Shown here one piece after another: positions 22,358-33,901 of a DNA stretch of 33,901 nt. A program made the translations under genes and the position numbers. The DNA is taken from NCBI GenBank assembly GCA_040905475.1, contig JBBDRM010000161.1, forward strand, positions 3,527-37,427, in the 5' to 3' direction. This DNA is from Actinomycetota bacterium (GTDB lineage: Bacteria > Actinomycetota > AC-67). Position 1 is the stretch's first letter. Each line of letters starts with the position of its first letter. The notes beneath the pieces were generated by a model. That model did no database searches and was not told where the DNA came from. It worked only from the letters and a program-made list of their open reading frames with translations.

Positions 22358-22750
22358 CTAGAGACGCGCGACGGTCTGGACGAGCTCGGCGCGTGCCAGC
22401 TCGCGCTTGAAGTCTTCGGCGTCCGCCTCCGCCTCGATGCGGCGTTTGAGGTCGTCGATCTTCGCCTCGGTGGCCGCGACGTCGATCTCCGACGGCCGGG
22501 CGGCGAACTCGGCGAGGACGATCACCTGGTCGCGGGACACCTGAAGGAAACCGCCGTCCACGGCGAGCACCTCGCGTCGGCCCCCTTCGTGCACGATGGC
22601 GAGCGGCCCGACCCCAAGCGCGATCAGCAACGGGGCGTGGCCGGGCATGATGCCGACCTCGCCCTCGGTGCCGCGCGCGACGACCAGCTCGGCATCGTCG
22701 GCGACTTCGACCTCTCGCTCGGGCGTGACGACCTGGACGGTCAGCGGCAC
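22358..22750 (-). CDS. atpC: F1Fo ATP synthase epsilon subunit
   Basis: A 130-residue subunit with the N-terminal beta-sandwich (LTVQVVTPEREVEVADDAELV, then GTEGEVGIMPGHAPLL) and a C-terminal helical hairpin (EAKIDDLKRRIEAEADAEDF onward). It sits on the central stalk of F1 and links gamma to the c-ring; its C-terminal helices can inhibit ATP hydrolysis. Start GTG 22750, 6 bp after the atpD stop. It is the last gene of the atp operon. No clear terminator follows; a GGCCATGGCC palindrome in the next gap is too short. Confidence 0.93.
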   Translation of the reverse strand: MPLTVQVVTPEREVEVADDAELVVARGTEGEVGIMPGHAPLLIALGVGPLAIVHEGGRREVLAVDGGFLQVSRDQVIVLAEFAARPSEIDVAATEAKIDDLKRRIEAEADAEDFKRELARAELVQTVARL

Positions 22751-22756
22751 GTCGCG

Positions 22757-25128
<2,372 letters not shown>

Positions 25129-25132
25129 AAGC

Positions 25133-26800
25133 CTACCCCTCCGGCAGGACCTCGCCGGAGCCCGGTGCAGGAGGCTCGCCGGCCCCCTCCGCCGGCTCGT
25201 CCTGCGCAGCGGTGCGTTCCCACCCGACGTTCTTCTGTACCGCGGCAGGGCCGACCTCGGTTGCGACGAAGCTGCGCTTGAACTCCTCGATCGCCTGTTT
25301 CAGGGTCGCCGCCATGTCCTCCGCAAGCGCGCCGGACTCGACGATCGTGCGCGGGATGTCCGGGTGGCGGGAATGGACGAACTCGAGGAGTTCCTGCTCG
25401 AAGCGCTTCACGTCCGAGACCGGGATGTCGTCGATATACCCGTTGGTCGCCGCGAAGATCGCGATCACCTGGTCTTCAACCGCGATCGGCGAGAACTGCT
25501 TCTGCTTGAGCAGCTCGACGAGACGCGCGCCGCGCTCGAGCTGGCGCTGCGATGACTTGTCGAGCTCGGAGCCGAACGCGGCGAACGACTCGAGCTCACG
25601 GTAGGCGGCCAGGTCGAGCCGGAGCGAGCCGGAGACGCCCTTCATGGCCTTGATCTGCGCGTTGCCGCCGACGCGCGAGACCGACTTGCCGACGTTGATG
25701 GCGGGTCGCACGCCGGCGTTGAAGAGTCCTTCTTCGAGGTAGATCTGGCCGTCGGTGATCGAGATCACGTTGGTCGGGATGTAGCCGGAGATGTCGCCGC
25801 CCTTGGTCTCGACGATCGGGAGCGCCGTAAGTGAGCCGGCGCCCAGGTCGTCGGAGAGCTTCGCTCCTCGCTCGAGCAAGCGCGAGTGAAGGTAGAAGAC
25901 GTCGCCGGGATACGCCTCGCGTCCGGCCGGACGCCGGAGGAGCAGCGAGATCTCGCGATACGCCTCGGCCTGCTTCGAGAGGTCGTCGTAGACGATCAGC
26001 GCGTGCTCGCCGTTGTACATCCAGTGCTGACCGATAGCGGAGCCGGCGTACGGCGCGAGGTATTTGAACGGCGCCGGGCGCGCGCCGCCGGCAACGACGA
26101 CGACCGTGAACTCCATGGCGCCCTCGTCCTTGAGGGCCTGCACCACCTGCGCGACGGTCGAGTCCTTCTGACCGACCGCAACGTAGATGCACTTGACCGC
26201 GCGGTCGGTCCCCCAGAACCGCTTCTGGTTGATGATGGCATCGACGGCGATCGCGGTCTTGCCGGTCTTCATGTCGCCGATGATCAGCTCGCGCTGGCCC
26301 CGGCCGACCGCGGTCATCGCGTCGACCGCCTTGATCCCGAAGTAGAGGGGCTCCTTGACCGGCTGCCGTTGGACGACCGACGGGGCCTGGACCTCGAGCG
26401 GCCGGCGGCCGGCGATCTTCGACTCGTCGAGCGGCGGGCCGCCGTCGAGCGGATTGCCGAGCACGTCGATCACTCGTCCGAGCAGGGCGTCGCCGACCGG
26501 CACGGACAGGATCTCGCCGGTGAGCTTGACCGGGTCGCCTTCCTCCACGTCGGCGGGATCACCGAGGATCACCGCGCCGATCTGATTCTCCTCGAGGTTC
26601 AGCGCCACGCCGGAAACGCCGTTCGGGAACTCCAAGCGCTCGTTGGCCATGCACTGGGGGAGCCCCGCGATGCGCGCGATGCCGTCCCCCGAGTACAGGA
26701 CGCGGCCGACCTGCTCACGCTCGACCGTCGGCTTGAACTCCTCGACGTACCGCCGTAGAACCGAGGAGATCTCGTTCGGATCGATCAACAGCTCAGCCAT
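25133..26800 (-). CDS. atpA: F1Fo ATP synthase alpha subunit with C-terminal tail
   Basis: A 555-residue non-catalytic nucleotide-binding subunit. Walker A reads GDMKTGKT (175-182). Most bacteria have GDRQTGKT, and from memory the mycobacterial form is GDRKTGKT, so the Met is the unusual position. [20 protein letters not shown] and [20 protein letters not shown] are textbook alpha-subunit segments. The last 40 or so residues, after FVATEVGP, are an acidic Pro/Gly/Glu tail beyond the usual end near 510; mycobacterial alpha also has a tail, but Lys-rich, that damps ATP hydrolysis. The ATG at 26800 has GGGAGAG upstream and overlaps atpH by 8 bp; a TTG at 26806 is unlikely. Confidence 0.97.
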   Translation of the reverse strand: MAELLIDPNEISSVLRRYVEEFKPTVEREQVGRVLYSGDGIARIAGLPQCMANERLEFPNGVSGVALNLEENQIGAVILGDPADVEEGDPVKLTGEILSVPVGDALLGRVIDVLGNPLDGGPPLDESKIAGRRPLEVQAPSVVQRQPVKEPLYFGIKAVDAMTAVGRGQRELIIGDMKTGKTAIAVDAIINQKRFWGTDRAVKCIYVAVGQKDSTVAQVVQALKDEGAMEFTVVVVAGGARPAPFKYLAPYAGSAIGQHWMYNGEHALIVYDDLSKQAEAYREISLLLRRPAGREAYPGDVFYLHSRLLERGAKLSDDLGAGSLTALPIVETKGGDISGYIPTNVISITDGQIYLEEGLFNAGVRPAINVGKSVSRVGGNAQIKAMKGVSGSLRLDLAAYRELESFAAFGSELDKSSQRQLERGARLVELLKQKQFSPIAVEDQVIAIFAATNGYIDDIPVSDVKRFEQELLEFVHSRHPDIPRTIVESGALAEDMAATLKQAIEEFKRSFVATEVGPAAVQKNVGWERTAAQDEPAEGAGEPPAPGSGEVLPEG

Positions 26801-27335
26801 TTTCAACTCTCCCGATGCGTTCCTTGGCCAGTTGGAGCCGGCGCTTCACCGTTCCATCGAAGACCTGGTCGTCGACGCGGACCAGAAGCCCCCCGATCAT
26901 GTCGGGGTCGATGATCACCTTGAGGTCGACGTGCTTACCGGTCGCCTTGGTGATCGCGTCGATGAGCTTCTTGCGATCCTCGTCGTCGAGCGGCACAGCG
27001 GTCCGGACCTCGGCCACCGCCCGTTCCCGTTCCTCCGCCGCGAGCTGCACGAGCGAATCGATGATCTTGGGGAGATCGCGCGCGCGGCCCTGCTGAACGA
27101 GGAACGAGATGATGTTGACGGTGTGCGGCGCCGCCTTCTTCCCGAGCAGCTCCTCAACCATCTTCGCGCGGTGCTCCGGCGGCAGGGAGATGTCCGAGAG
27201 GGCCTCGCGGAACCGGTTCTCGTTCTCGAGCAGGCGCGCGAAGCGCAACAGCTCGTCCTCGACCCGCTCCAGGGCGCCTTCGGCTCTGGCGATCTGGAAC
27301 AGGGCTTGGGCGTAGCCGCGCGCGAGGTCGCTCAT
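26793..27335 (-). CDS. atpH: F1Fo ATP synthase delta subunit
   Basis: A 180-residue OSCP/delta protein, of standard length, which joins the top of F1 to the peripheral stalk. The N-terminal helical domain ([20 protein letters not shown]) and the C-terminal signature ([20 protein letters not shown]) are both typical. It is separate from atpF, so the delta-b fusion seen in mycobacteria is absent. Its ATG shares one base with the atpF stop (TGATG), and its end overlaps atpA by 8 bp. Confidence 0.95.
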   Translation of the reverse strand: MSDLARGYAQALFQIARAEGALERVEDELLRFARLLENENRFREALSDISLPPEHRAKMVEELLGKKAAPHTVNIISFLVQQGRARDLPKIIDSLVQLAAEERERAVAEVRTAVPLDDEDRKKLIDAITKATGKHVDLKVIIDPDMIGGLLVRVDDQVFDGTVKRRLQLAKERIGRVENG

Positions 27336-27907
27336 CAGTTCGACCCGTTCCCGTTTCCGGTAGCGGCCAGCTCGGTGATCGTACGCTCGACGAACTGCTT
27401 CGCCACGTCCGGCTGCGACAGTTCCCGCTCGATCACACGAGAAGCGAGCGTCAGCGCGAGGCTGACCAGCTCGGCCTGGAGCTGCTGGCGCGCACGATCG
27501 GCCTCGCCCGCGACGTCCTGGCGTGCGCGCTGGACGATCTCTTGCGCCTCCTGCTCTGCCTTGGCTATAAGGTCGCCCCGGAGCGACTCCGCGGTGCGCT
27601 TCGCCTCCTCGATGATCTTGGCCGCCTCACCGCGAGCTTCGTCGAGCTGCTTCCGGTACTGCCCGACCAGCTTGTCGGCCTCGACCTTGGCCTCCTCCGC
27701 CGACTCGAGCCCGGAACGGATCTTGGCCTGACGCTCGGCGAGCATCTTGTTGATGCTCGGGAACGCGACCTTCCATAGAAGGGCGAAGAGGATGACGAAG
27801 GCGATCGAGCCCCAGATCAGCTCGTCGGCATGGGGCAGGACGAAGCGCGCCGGATCCGCCTCTTCCGCGGCGTGCTCCTGCGCGAGGAACGTCAGTATCG
27901 CAAGCAT
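27335..27907 (-). CDS. atpF: F1Fo ATP synthase b subunit
   Basis: A 190-residue peripheral-stalk subunit with one N-terminal membrane span (ELIWGSIAFVILFALLWKVA, about 29-48), then a long charged coiled coil rich in Ala, Glu, Lys and Arg (INKMLAERQAKIRSGLESAE onward). The end is low-complexity Gly/Asn. The coiled coil dimerises and holds delta and alpha in place against rotation. It lies 14 bp after atpE and is joined to atpH by a 1-bp stop/start overlap. Confidence 0.95.
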   Translation of the reverse strand: MLAILTFLAQEHAAEEADPARFVLPHADELIWGSIAFVILFALLWKVAFPSINKMLAERQAKIRSGLESAEEAKVEADKLVGQYRKQLDEARGEAAKIIEEAKRTAESLRGDLIAKAEQEAQEIVQRARQDVAGEADRARQQLQAELVSLALTLASRVIERELSQPDVAKQFVERTITELAATGNGNGSN

Positions 27908-27921
27908 CGTCGTCGCCTCTT

Positions 27922-29085
<1,164 letters not shown>

Positions 29086-29089
<4 letters not shown>

Positions 29090-29490
29090 GAGCGCTCCTT
29101 ACCGAACTCGATGGCCAGCCAAGGTGTGCGGGCCCACAGAAGGCATTCGTAGAAAAGGATCACGGTCAGCCCGACCGCGAACGCGACCGTGAAGGCCGCC
29201 TCGTCGATGCGGGGACTCGCGTACGCGGCGCCCATGGCCCCGAAGACGGCCATCATGCGCACCGCGTAGGACGGAAGCGCGACCGCCGGAAATCCCAGCG
29301 GCGAGCGTTTCGCCGCGATCATCAGGGCAAGGCCGGCGATGGCGAGGTTACCGACGACGATGACGAGAGCTGCCACGACCGCAAGGGCCCCTTCGGTCCC
29401 GCGGACGACGCCGGCGATAGCGGTTCCCGGAACCAGAAGGAGCGCGCCTGCGCGCAACGCTCCCCAGACAAGACGTCCTTCTGCCTTCAC
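29086..29490 (-). CDS. Small membrane protein upstream of atpB (AtpI-type position)
   Basis: A 134-residue protein with four hydrophobic stretches (ALRAGALLLVPGTAIAGVV, AVVAALVIVVGNLAIAGLAL, MMAVFGAMGAAYA, AFTVAFAVGLTVILFYECLL). It occupies the position of Rv1303-like and AtpI proteins between the AtpZ-like gene and atpB. AtpI-type proteins help to assemble the c-ring or carry Mg2+; no residue here proves that role. The GTG start at 29490 follows a GGTGGGGGT tract, and the 3' end overlaps atpB by 4 bp. Confidence 0.75.
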
Positions 29491-29523
29491 AACACCCCCA
29501 CCGAACGGCAGGGAGGAGGCTAC

Positions 29524-29778
29524 CTACCGAACGTCTCGCTCGTCACCTTCGGTACGACCACGCACCCAGATCCACACGTGGTACACGCCGCCCGCATACC
29601 CGACGATCATCAGCGTGGCCAAGAACCAAGGCCGGGTGCCGAGGGCCTTGTCGAGCCGGTATCCCGCGTAGGCGAAGAGGCCGATGATGGCCCCCAACTC
29701 GACGAGGATCATCCACCCCTGGCTGAACCCCACCCCGGCTCGCGACCACGGCGTGCCCCTCCTCTCAGGCGGGTCCAC
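29524..29778 (-). CDS. AtpZ/AtpI-family protein, first gene of atp operon
   Basis: An 84-residue protein with two membrane helices (WMILVELGAIIGLFAYAGYR and WFLATLMIVGYAGGVYHVWI) joined by the short loop LDKALGTRP. Helix-GYxLDxxxGTxPW-helix is the signature of the AtpZ/AtpI family encoded ahead of many atp operons and thought to supply Mg2+/Ca2+ or aid Fo assembly. The N terminus (about 15 residues) is polar and cytoplasmic. The GTG at 29778 lies exactly at the expected transcription start, so the whole operon is probably transcribed as a leaderless mRNA. Confidence 0.82.
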   Translation of the reverse strand: MDPPERRGTPWSRAGVGFSQGWMILVELGAIIGLFAYAGYRLDKALGTRPWFLATLMIVGYAGGVYHVWIWVRGRTEGDERDVR

Positions 29779-29784
29779 ACGGGG

Positions 29785-29814
29785 ATCCTACCATCCATGT
29801 GAAAGATTTCGCAA
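29785..29814 (-). promoter_or_regulatory. Promoter of the atp operon (leaderless)
   Basis: On the minus strand TTGCGA (29809-29814), 18 bp, TAGGAT (29785-29790), then 6 nt and the GTG at 29778. The gap between the wecA stop (29849) and this start holds this promoter; no terminator is evident in it. Confidence 0.65.
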
Positions 29815-29848
29815 AGTCGGCCGGAGGGACGTCCGCGCAGGTCAGAGG

Positions 29849-30994
29849 CTATGTTTGGCCTGGGTCGCCGGAGAGATTGTGAATCCGCTCACTAGCTTCC
29901 GGAGTGCCCCAGGCGCTCCCCCGCCGGAGGGCTCGAGGCACGAAGATGATCGTCAGAACGAGCGCTCCACCGAGCGCGAAACCGATGACCTTGCCGGCGC
30001 TTCCGCGCCACAGCGAGAGCACCACCGTTGCCCCGGCGAGCATGCCGCTCCACATGTACATCACGAGCACGGCCTGCCGGTGGCTCCCCGCCATGTCGAA
30101 GAGCCAATGATGGATGTGTCGCTTGTCGGGCATCGCGAGTGGTCTTCGGTCGCGCACGCGGCGAAGGACCGCGAGCGACGTGTCGGCGAGGGGCACCGCC
30201 AGCACGAAGAACGGCAGCAGAACGGGGACGATCAAGCCGGCGACGTCCGACAGGTCGGGCTCGATCGTCCTGCCGACGCCGCTGATCGTCGAGGAGGCGA
30301 GCAGGAGACCGAGGAGCATGCTGCCGGAGTCGCCCATGAATATCTTGGCCGGGTTGAAGTTGTACGGAAGGAACCCCAGGCAAGAGCCGACGACCAGCGC
30401 GGCGAGCAAGGCTGCGGTCGTCGGGACGCCGCCGCTCGTCCGATACGCGTACGCGAAGAGCGCCATCGCCGCGATCGCGGAAACCCCGGCGGCGAGACCG
30501 TCGAGCCCGTCGATCAGGTTCACCGCGTTGATCAGCAGGACCGTCCAGACGACCGTGAGCAGCGCCGACATGTCCGGCGACAGTGAGATGAGGCCCGCGC
30601 CCGGCAGCCAGAAATAGAGAACCTGGACACCGGCGAGGATCAGCGCGCCGGTCGCGACGACTTGGCCCGCCAGCTTGGTTGAGGCTTTCAGGCCGCGGAT
30701 GTCGTCCAGCGCCCCCAGCGCAACGACGGCGACCGCTCCGACGATGACGCCGGTCGGCTCGGACGAGAAGCTGAACAACTCTTTGAAGTCGCCGAGCAGC
30801 CAAGCGGTTCCAAGACCGCAAGCGAAGCCAAAGAAGATCGCGATGCCGCCGAGCGTCGCCTGCGGAGTGCTGTGAACCTTGCGGTCGTCGGGAACGTCGA
30901 CCGCGCCGACCTTGGAGGCGAGGTGCTTCACGAGGGGTGTGGCGAGGAACGAAACGCCTGCCGCTACCGCGAAAACGACGAGGTACGGCAGCAC
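29849..30994 (-). CDS. wecA: Polyprenyl-phosphate GlcNAc-1-phosphate transferase (WecA/TagO)
   Basis: A 381-residue PNPT-family membrane enzyme with about ten spans. It has GALDDIRGL (Asp97-Asp98, Mg2+ site), NAVNLIDGLDGLAAG (156-170), KIFMGDSGSM and DKRHIHHWL (the HIHH loop of WecA/TagO types). It loads a sugar-1-phosphate, usually GlcNAc-1-P, onto decaprenyl phosphate; in mycobacteria the Rv1302 homologue starts arabinogalactan linker synthesis. The position between glyA and the atp genes is close to that in mycobacteria (sua5-wecA-atp). GTG start 30994, 7 bp after the glyA stop. Confidence 0.92.
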   Translation of the reverse strand: MLPYLVVFAVAAGVSFLATPLVKHLASKVGAVDVPDDRKVHSTPQATLGGIAIFFGFACGLGTAWLLGDFKELFSFSSEPTGVIVGAVAVVALGALDDIRGLKASTKLAGQVVATGALILAGVQVLYFWLPGAGLISLSPDMSALLTVVWTVLLINAVNLIDGLDGLAAGVSAIAAMALFAYAYRTSGGVPTTAALLAALVVGSCLGFLPYNFNPAKIFMGDSGSMLLGLLLASSTISGVGRTIEPDLSDVAGLIVPVLLPFFVLAVPLADTSLAVLRRVRDRRPLAMPDKRHIHHWLFDMAGSHRQAVLVMYMWSGMLAGATVVLSLWRGSAGKVIGFALGGALVLTIIFVPRALRRGSAWGTPEASERIHNLSGDPGQT

Positions 30995-31001
30995 GCTGGG
31001 A

Positions 31002-32269
<1,268 letters not shown>

Positions 32270-32273
<4 letters not shown>

Positions 32274-32734
32274 CCTCCGTACTCCTTCTTCAATCGCTCC
32301 TCGAGCGCACCGATGTTGGCGATGCGGGCCGCGTGCCGGCCGCCGTCGAACGGCGTGGCGAGCCAGATCTCGAGGATCTTCAGCGCGACCGCGTCGCCGC
32401 ACGCGCGCTGGCCGACGCAGAGGACGTTGGCGTCGTTGTGACGGCGCGCCATCTCGGCCGTGTACAGGTCGTTACAGACCGAAGCACGCACGCCGTGAAT
32501 CTTGTTGGCGACGATCGCCTCGCCGTTGCCCGAGCCGGCGACGATGATGCCGCGATCGGCGCGGTTCTCCGAGACGGCTCTGGCGACTGCTTCGGAGACC
32601 TCGGTGTAGTCGAAGGGCTCGTCCTCACTCGTCGCGCCGAGGATCGTCACGTCGTGCTTGCGGTCGCGGAGCGCTCGCTCGAAGAGGCCGCGGTACCGGA
32701 AGCCGGCGTGATCGGATCCGAGGACGATCTTCAT
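32270..32734 (-). CDS. rpiB: Ribose-5-phosphate isomerase B
   Basis: A 154-residue RpiB/LacAB-family isomerase (ribose-5-P to ribulose-5-P; some members act on allose-6-P). It has KIVLGSDHAGF at the start, GIIVAGSGNGEAIVANKIHG in the active-site loop (Ser, not Cys, as in the M. tuberculosis type) and RRHNDANVLCVGQR. The context with glyA and a phosphatase is often seen in Actinomycetota. Both ends overlap neighbours by 4 bp (ATGA), so phosphatase, rpiB and glyA are translationally coupled. Confidence 0.93.
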
Positions 32735-33177
32735 GCATCCGCCTCGTCCAGGAGCTTCCCAACGACACCGGCGATGTGGCTCTCGATGAGTGCCGCGGTC
32801 TTCTCATAGAGCTCGGGCCCGGCGCCGATGGGGTCGGGGACGCCCTCGCCGAGCAAGACCACTTTGTCCGGGTCGTCGACCATGCGGCGGACCTGCTCGA
32901 CCTGCATCTCCTCCATGCAGACGAGCAGCGCCGCATTTCGCGCGATGGCTGGGGTCAGATAGCGCGCCCGGTGGCGTCGGAAGTCGATCCCGCGGGCTGC
33001 GAGGACGTCCTTGGTGCCTCGGCTGGCCGGGGTGCCGTCGGTCGCTCCGACGCCTGCCGAGGTCACGGTCCAGTCGTGGCCGGACCCGAGACGCTCGTCC
33101 AGGGCCCGTTGCAGCATGGCCTCACCCATGGGGCTGCGACAGATGTTTCCGTAGCAGACGAAGACGACCTCCGGCAT
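32731..33177 (-). CDS. Low-molecular-weight protein tyrosine phosphatase
   Basis: A 148-residue LMW-PTP/arsenate-reductase-fold protein. VCYGNICRSPMGEAM (7-21) holds the CX5R phosphate loop (Cys8, Arg14, Ser15) and VPDPIGAG supplies the general acid Asp. The wording fits a tyrosine or sugar-phosphate phosphatase more than an arsenate reductase, which would need extra cysteines; Cys13 sits inside the P-loop. Substrates may include tyrosine-phosphorylated polysaccharide enzymes or small phosphates; the neighbours do not decide. The ATG at 33177 follows TATCAT by 8 nt. Confidence 0.88.
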   Translation of the reverse strand: MPEVVFVCYGNICRSPMGEAMLQRALDERLGSGHDWTVTSAGVGATDGTPASRGTKDVLAARGIDFRRHRARYLTPAIARNAALLVCMEEMQVEQVRRMVDDPDKVVLLGEGVPDPIGAGPELYEKTAALIESHIAGVVGKLLDEADA

Positions 33178-33185
33178 CGGCTTCG

Positions 33186-33191
33186 ATGATA
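33186..33191 (-). promoter_or_regulatory. -10 box (TATCAT) before phosphatase-rpiB-glyA-wecA
   Basis: TATCAT lies 8 nt upstream of the ATG at 33177, within the 51-bp gap after sua5. It would begin a new four-gene transcript with a leader of two nt or fewer. No Shine-Dalgarno was found. Confidence 0.4.
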
Positions 33192-33228
33192 GCCGAGGCC
33201 CCCAAGGCCGACCCGCTGGTTTGAGCCC

Positions 33229-33870
33229 CTAGGCCCGGCCTTCCTCGAGGGCTCGATCGACCTCAGCCCGAGGGATGGCGCCCTCCCGCGTGACCTTGGG
33301 GCGCCAGCGCGTCAGGTCCACGATCGTGCTCGGAACGTCCCCCGCCGACGACCCACCGTCGACGTACAGCGAGACCGAGTCCCCGAGCCGCTCGGCGATA
33401 CCCGCAACGGTGGCGGGGGTCGGTTCCCCGGTGAGGTTGGCGCTCGTGGTCGCCAGGGGTCCGATCATCATGATCAGATCCAGCAGGTCGTCGTGCGCAG
33501 GCATCCGCACGGCAACCCCACCTCGGGTCTCGCCGAGGTCCCACGAAAGCCCCTCCGCCGCGGGGAGGATGAGCGTCAACGGCCCCGGCCAGAACGCGGC
33601 GACGAGTATCTGGGCCGAGCTGGGGACCTCCGAGCACAACGCCCACGCCTGACGAGGTCGACCGACGAGCACCGGCAAAGGCATCGACCGCGGCCGGCCC
33701 TTCGCTTCGAAGATGCGAGCCGTGGCTTCCGGGTTGAAGGCGTCGGCGCCGACCCCGTAGACGGTGTCGGTCGGGAACACCACGACTCCCCCGGCGTCGA
33801 GCTCCTTGGCGGCGGCTTCGAGCGCCGCCTCTCGATCGTCGGCGAGCGACACGATGGGTGAGCTAGACAC
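33229..33870 (-). CDS. Threonylcarbamoyl-AMP synthase (Sua5/TsaC family)
   Basis: A 213-residue YrdC-domain protein that makes threonylcarbamoyl-AMP from Thr, bicarbonate and ATP for the t6A37 modification of ANN-decoding tRNAs. GGVVVFPTDTVYGVGADAFN (27-46), then FEAKGRPRSMPLPVLV with the KGRP motif, FWPGPLTLIL and TTSANLTGEPTP are all present. It lacks the Sua5 C-terminal domain, so it is the short form. The GTG at 33870 overlaps the end of a gene I read as prmC by 8 bp. prmC-sua5 is a conserved actinobacterial pair. Confidence 0.9.
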   Translation of the reverse strand: MSSSPIVSLADDREAALEAAAKELDAGGVVVFPTDTVYGVGADAFNPEATARIFEAKGRPRSMPLPVLVGRPRQAWALCSEVPSSAQILVAAFWPGPLTLILPAAEGLSWDLGETRGGVAVRMPAHDDLLDLIMMIGPLATTSANLTGEPTPATVAGIAERLGDSVSLYVDGGSSAGDVPSTIVDLTRWRPKVTREGAIPRAEVDRALEEGRA

Positions 33871-33901
33871 CGATCCACCGTCCTTCCACGACGCGGTCGC
33901 G
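33863..33901 (-). CDS. prmC: C-terminal tail of probable PrmC/HemK
   Basis: The last 12 codons of a minus-strand gene enter from the right edge and stop with TAG at 33863-33865. They read RDRVVEGRWIGV. PrmC, the N5-glutamine methyltransferase of release factors, commonly ends with a similar (D)RVVxGR tail, and prmC precedes sua5 in mycobacteria. The reading frame is open to the window edge. Twelve residues cannot prove the assignment. Confidence 0.5.
   Translation of the reverse strand, partial: RDRVVEGRWIGV

Overview
The window is high-GC, gene-dense bacterial chromosome that reads as an Actinomycetota genome, most likely an uncultured or poorly studied lineage. The evidence is the gene order at the right end (prmC tail, sua5, then wecA, AtpI-like genes, atpB-E-F-H-A-G-D-C and murA, as in mycobacteria), an F420-dependent NADP reductase, a DUF3152 metalloprotease, and relatives of the mycobacterial Rv3030-Rv3032 polymethylated-glucan genes. 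Many genes that begin a transcription unit have a TANNNT hexamer only 6-9 nt before the start codon and no Shine-Dalgarno, which is the pattern of leaderless mRNAs. No tRNA, rRNA, CRISPR array, transposase or phage gene was found.

Layout, left to right. 1-1129: 5' part of a large secreted protein (minus strand, cut by the window edge) ending in near-identical 44-residue repeats. 1211-2641: a PaaK-like adenylate-forming protein with a degraded P-loop. 2688-9842: a polysaccharide island, with a methyltransferase, a GH57 glucan branching enzyme and a GT4 glucosyltransferase on the plus strand and a DUF3152 zinc protease antisense between them. It is followed by a minus-strand set of methyltransferase, hexapeptide acyltransferase and PAPS sulfotransferase. 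10026-11192: a second secreted protein with five copies of the same repeat family, closed by a strong hairpin shared with the convergent enoyl-CoA hydratase gene. 12063-14371: a PUA-like protein, a lipoprotein, a TPR protein and an NmrA-type NAD(P)-binding protein. 14385-16999: an acyl-CoA mutase large subunit with isobutyryl-CoA-mutase-type active-site residues, coupled to the MeaB G3E-type GTPase. 17057-18476: an UbiE/MenG-like methyltransferase coupled to a polytopic membrane protein that may be a distant UbiA relative. 18623-20991: F420:NADP reductase, two SCP2-like proteins and a CPBP (CAAX-type) membrane protease.

21046-33901 is a housekeeping block, all on the minus strand. In transcription order it runs prmC (tail), sua5; low-molecular-weight phosphatase, rpiB, glyA, wecA; then two AtpI-type small membrane proteins and the complete F1Fo ATP synthase; then murA. 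Most neighbours overlap by 1-8 bp or lie within 20 bp, so translation is probably coupled.

The most interesting material is the decorated-glucan island (backbone, branching, methylation, possible acylation and sulfation), the pair of secreted GDWNGDG-repeat proteins, the mutase with switched substrate residues, and the recurrent leaderless promoter architecture. Functional statements rest on motifs read by eye and recalled family knowledge; no database search was run.
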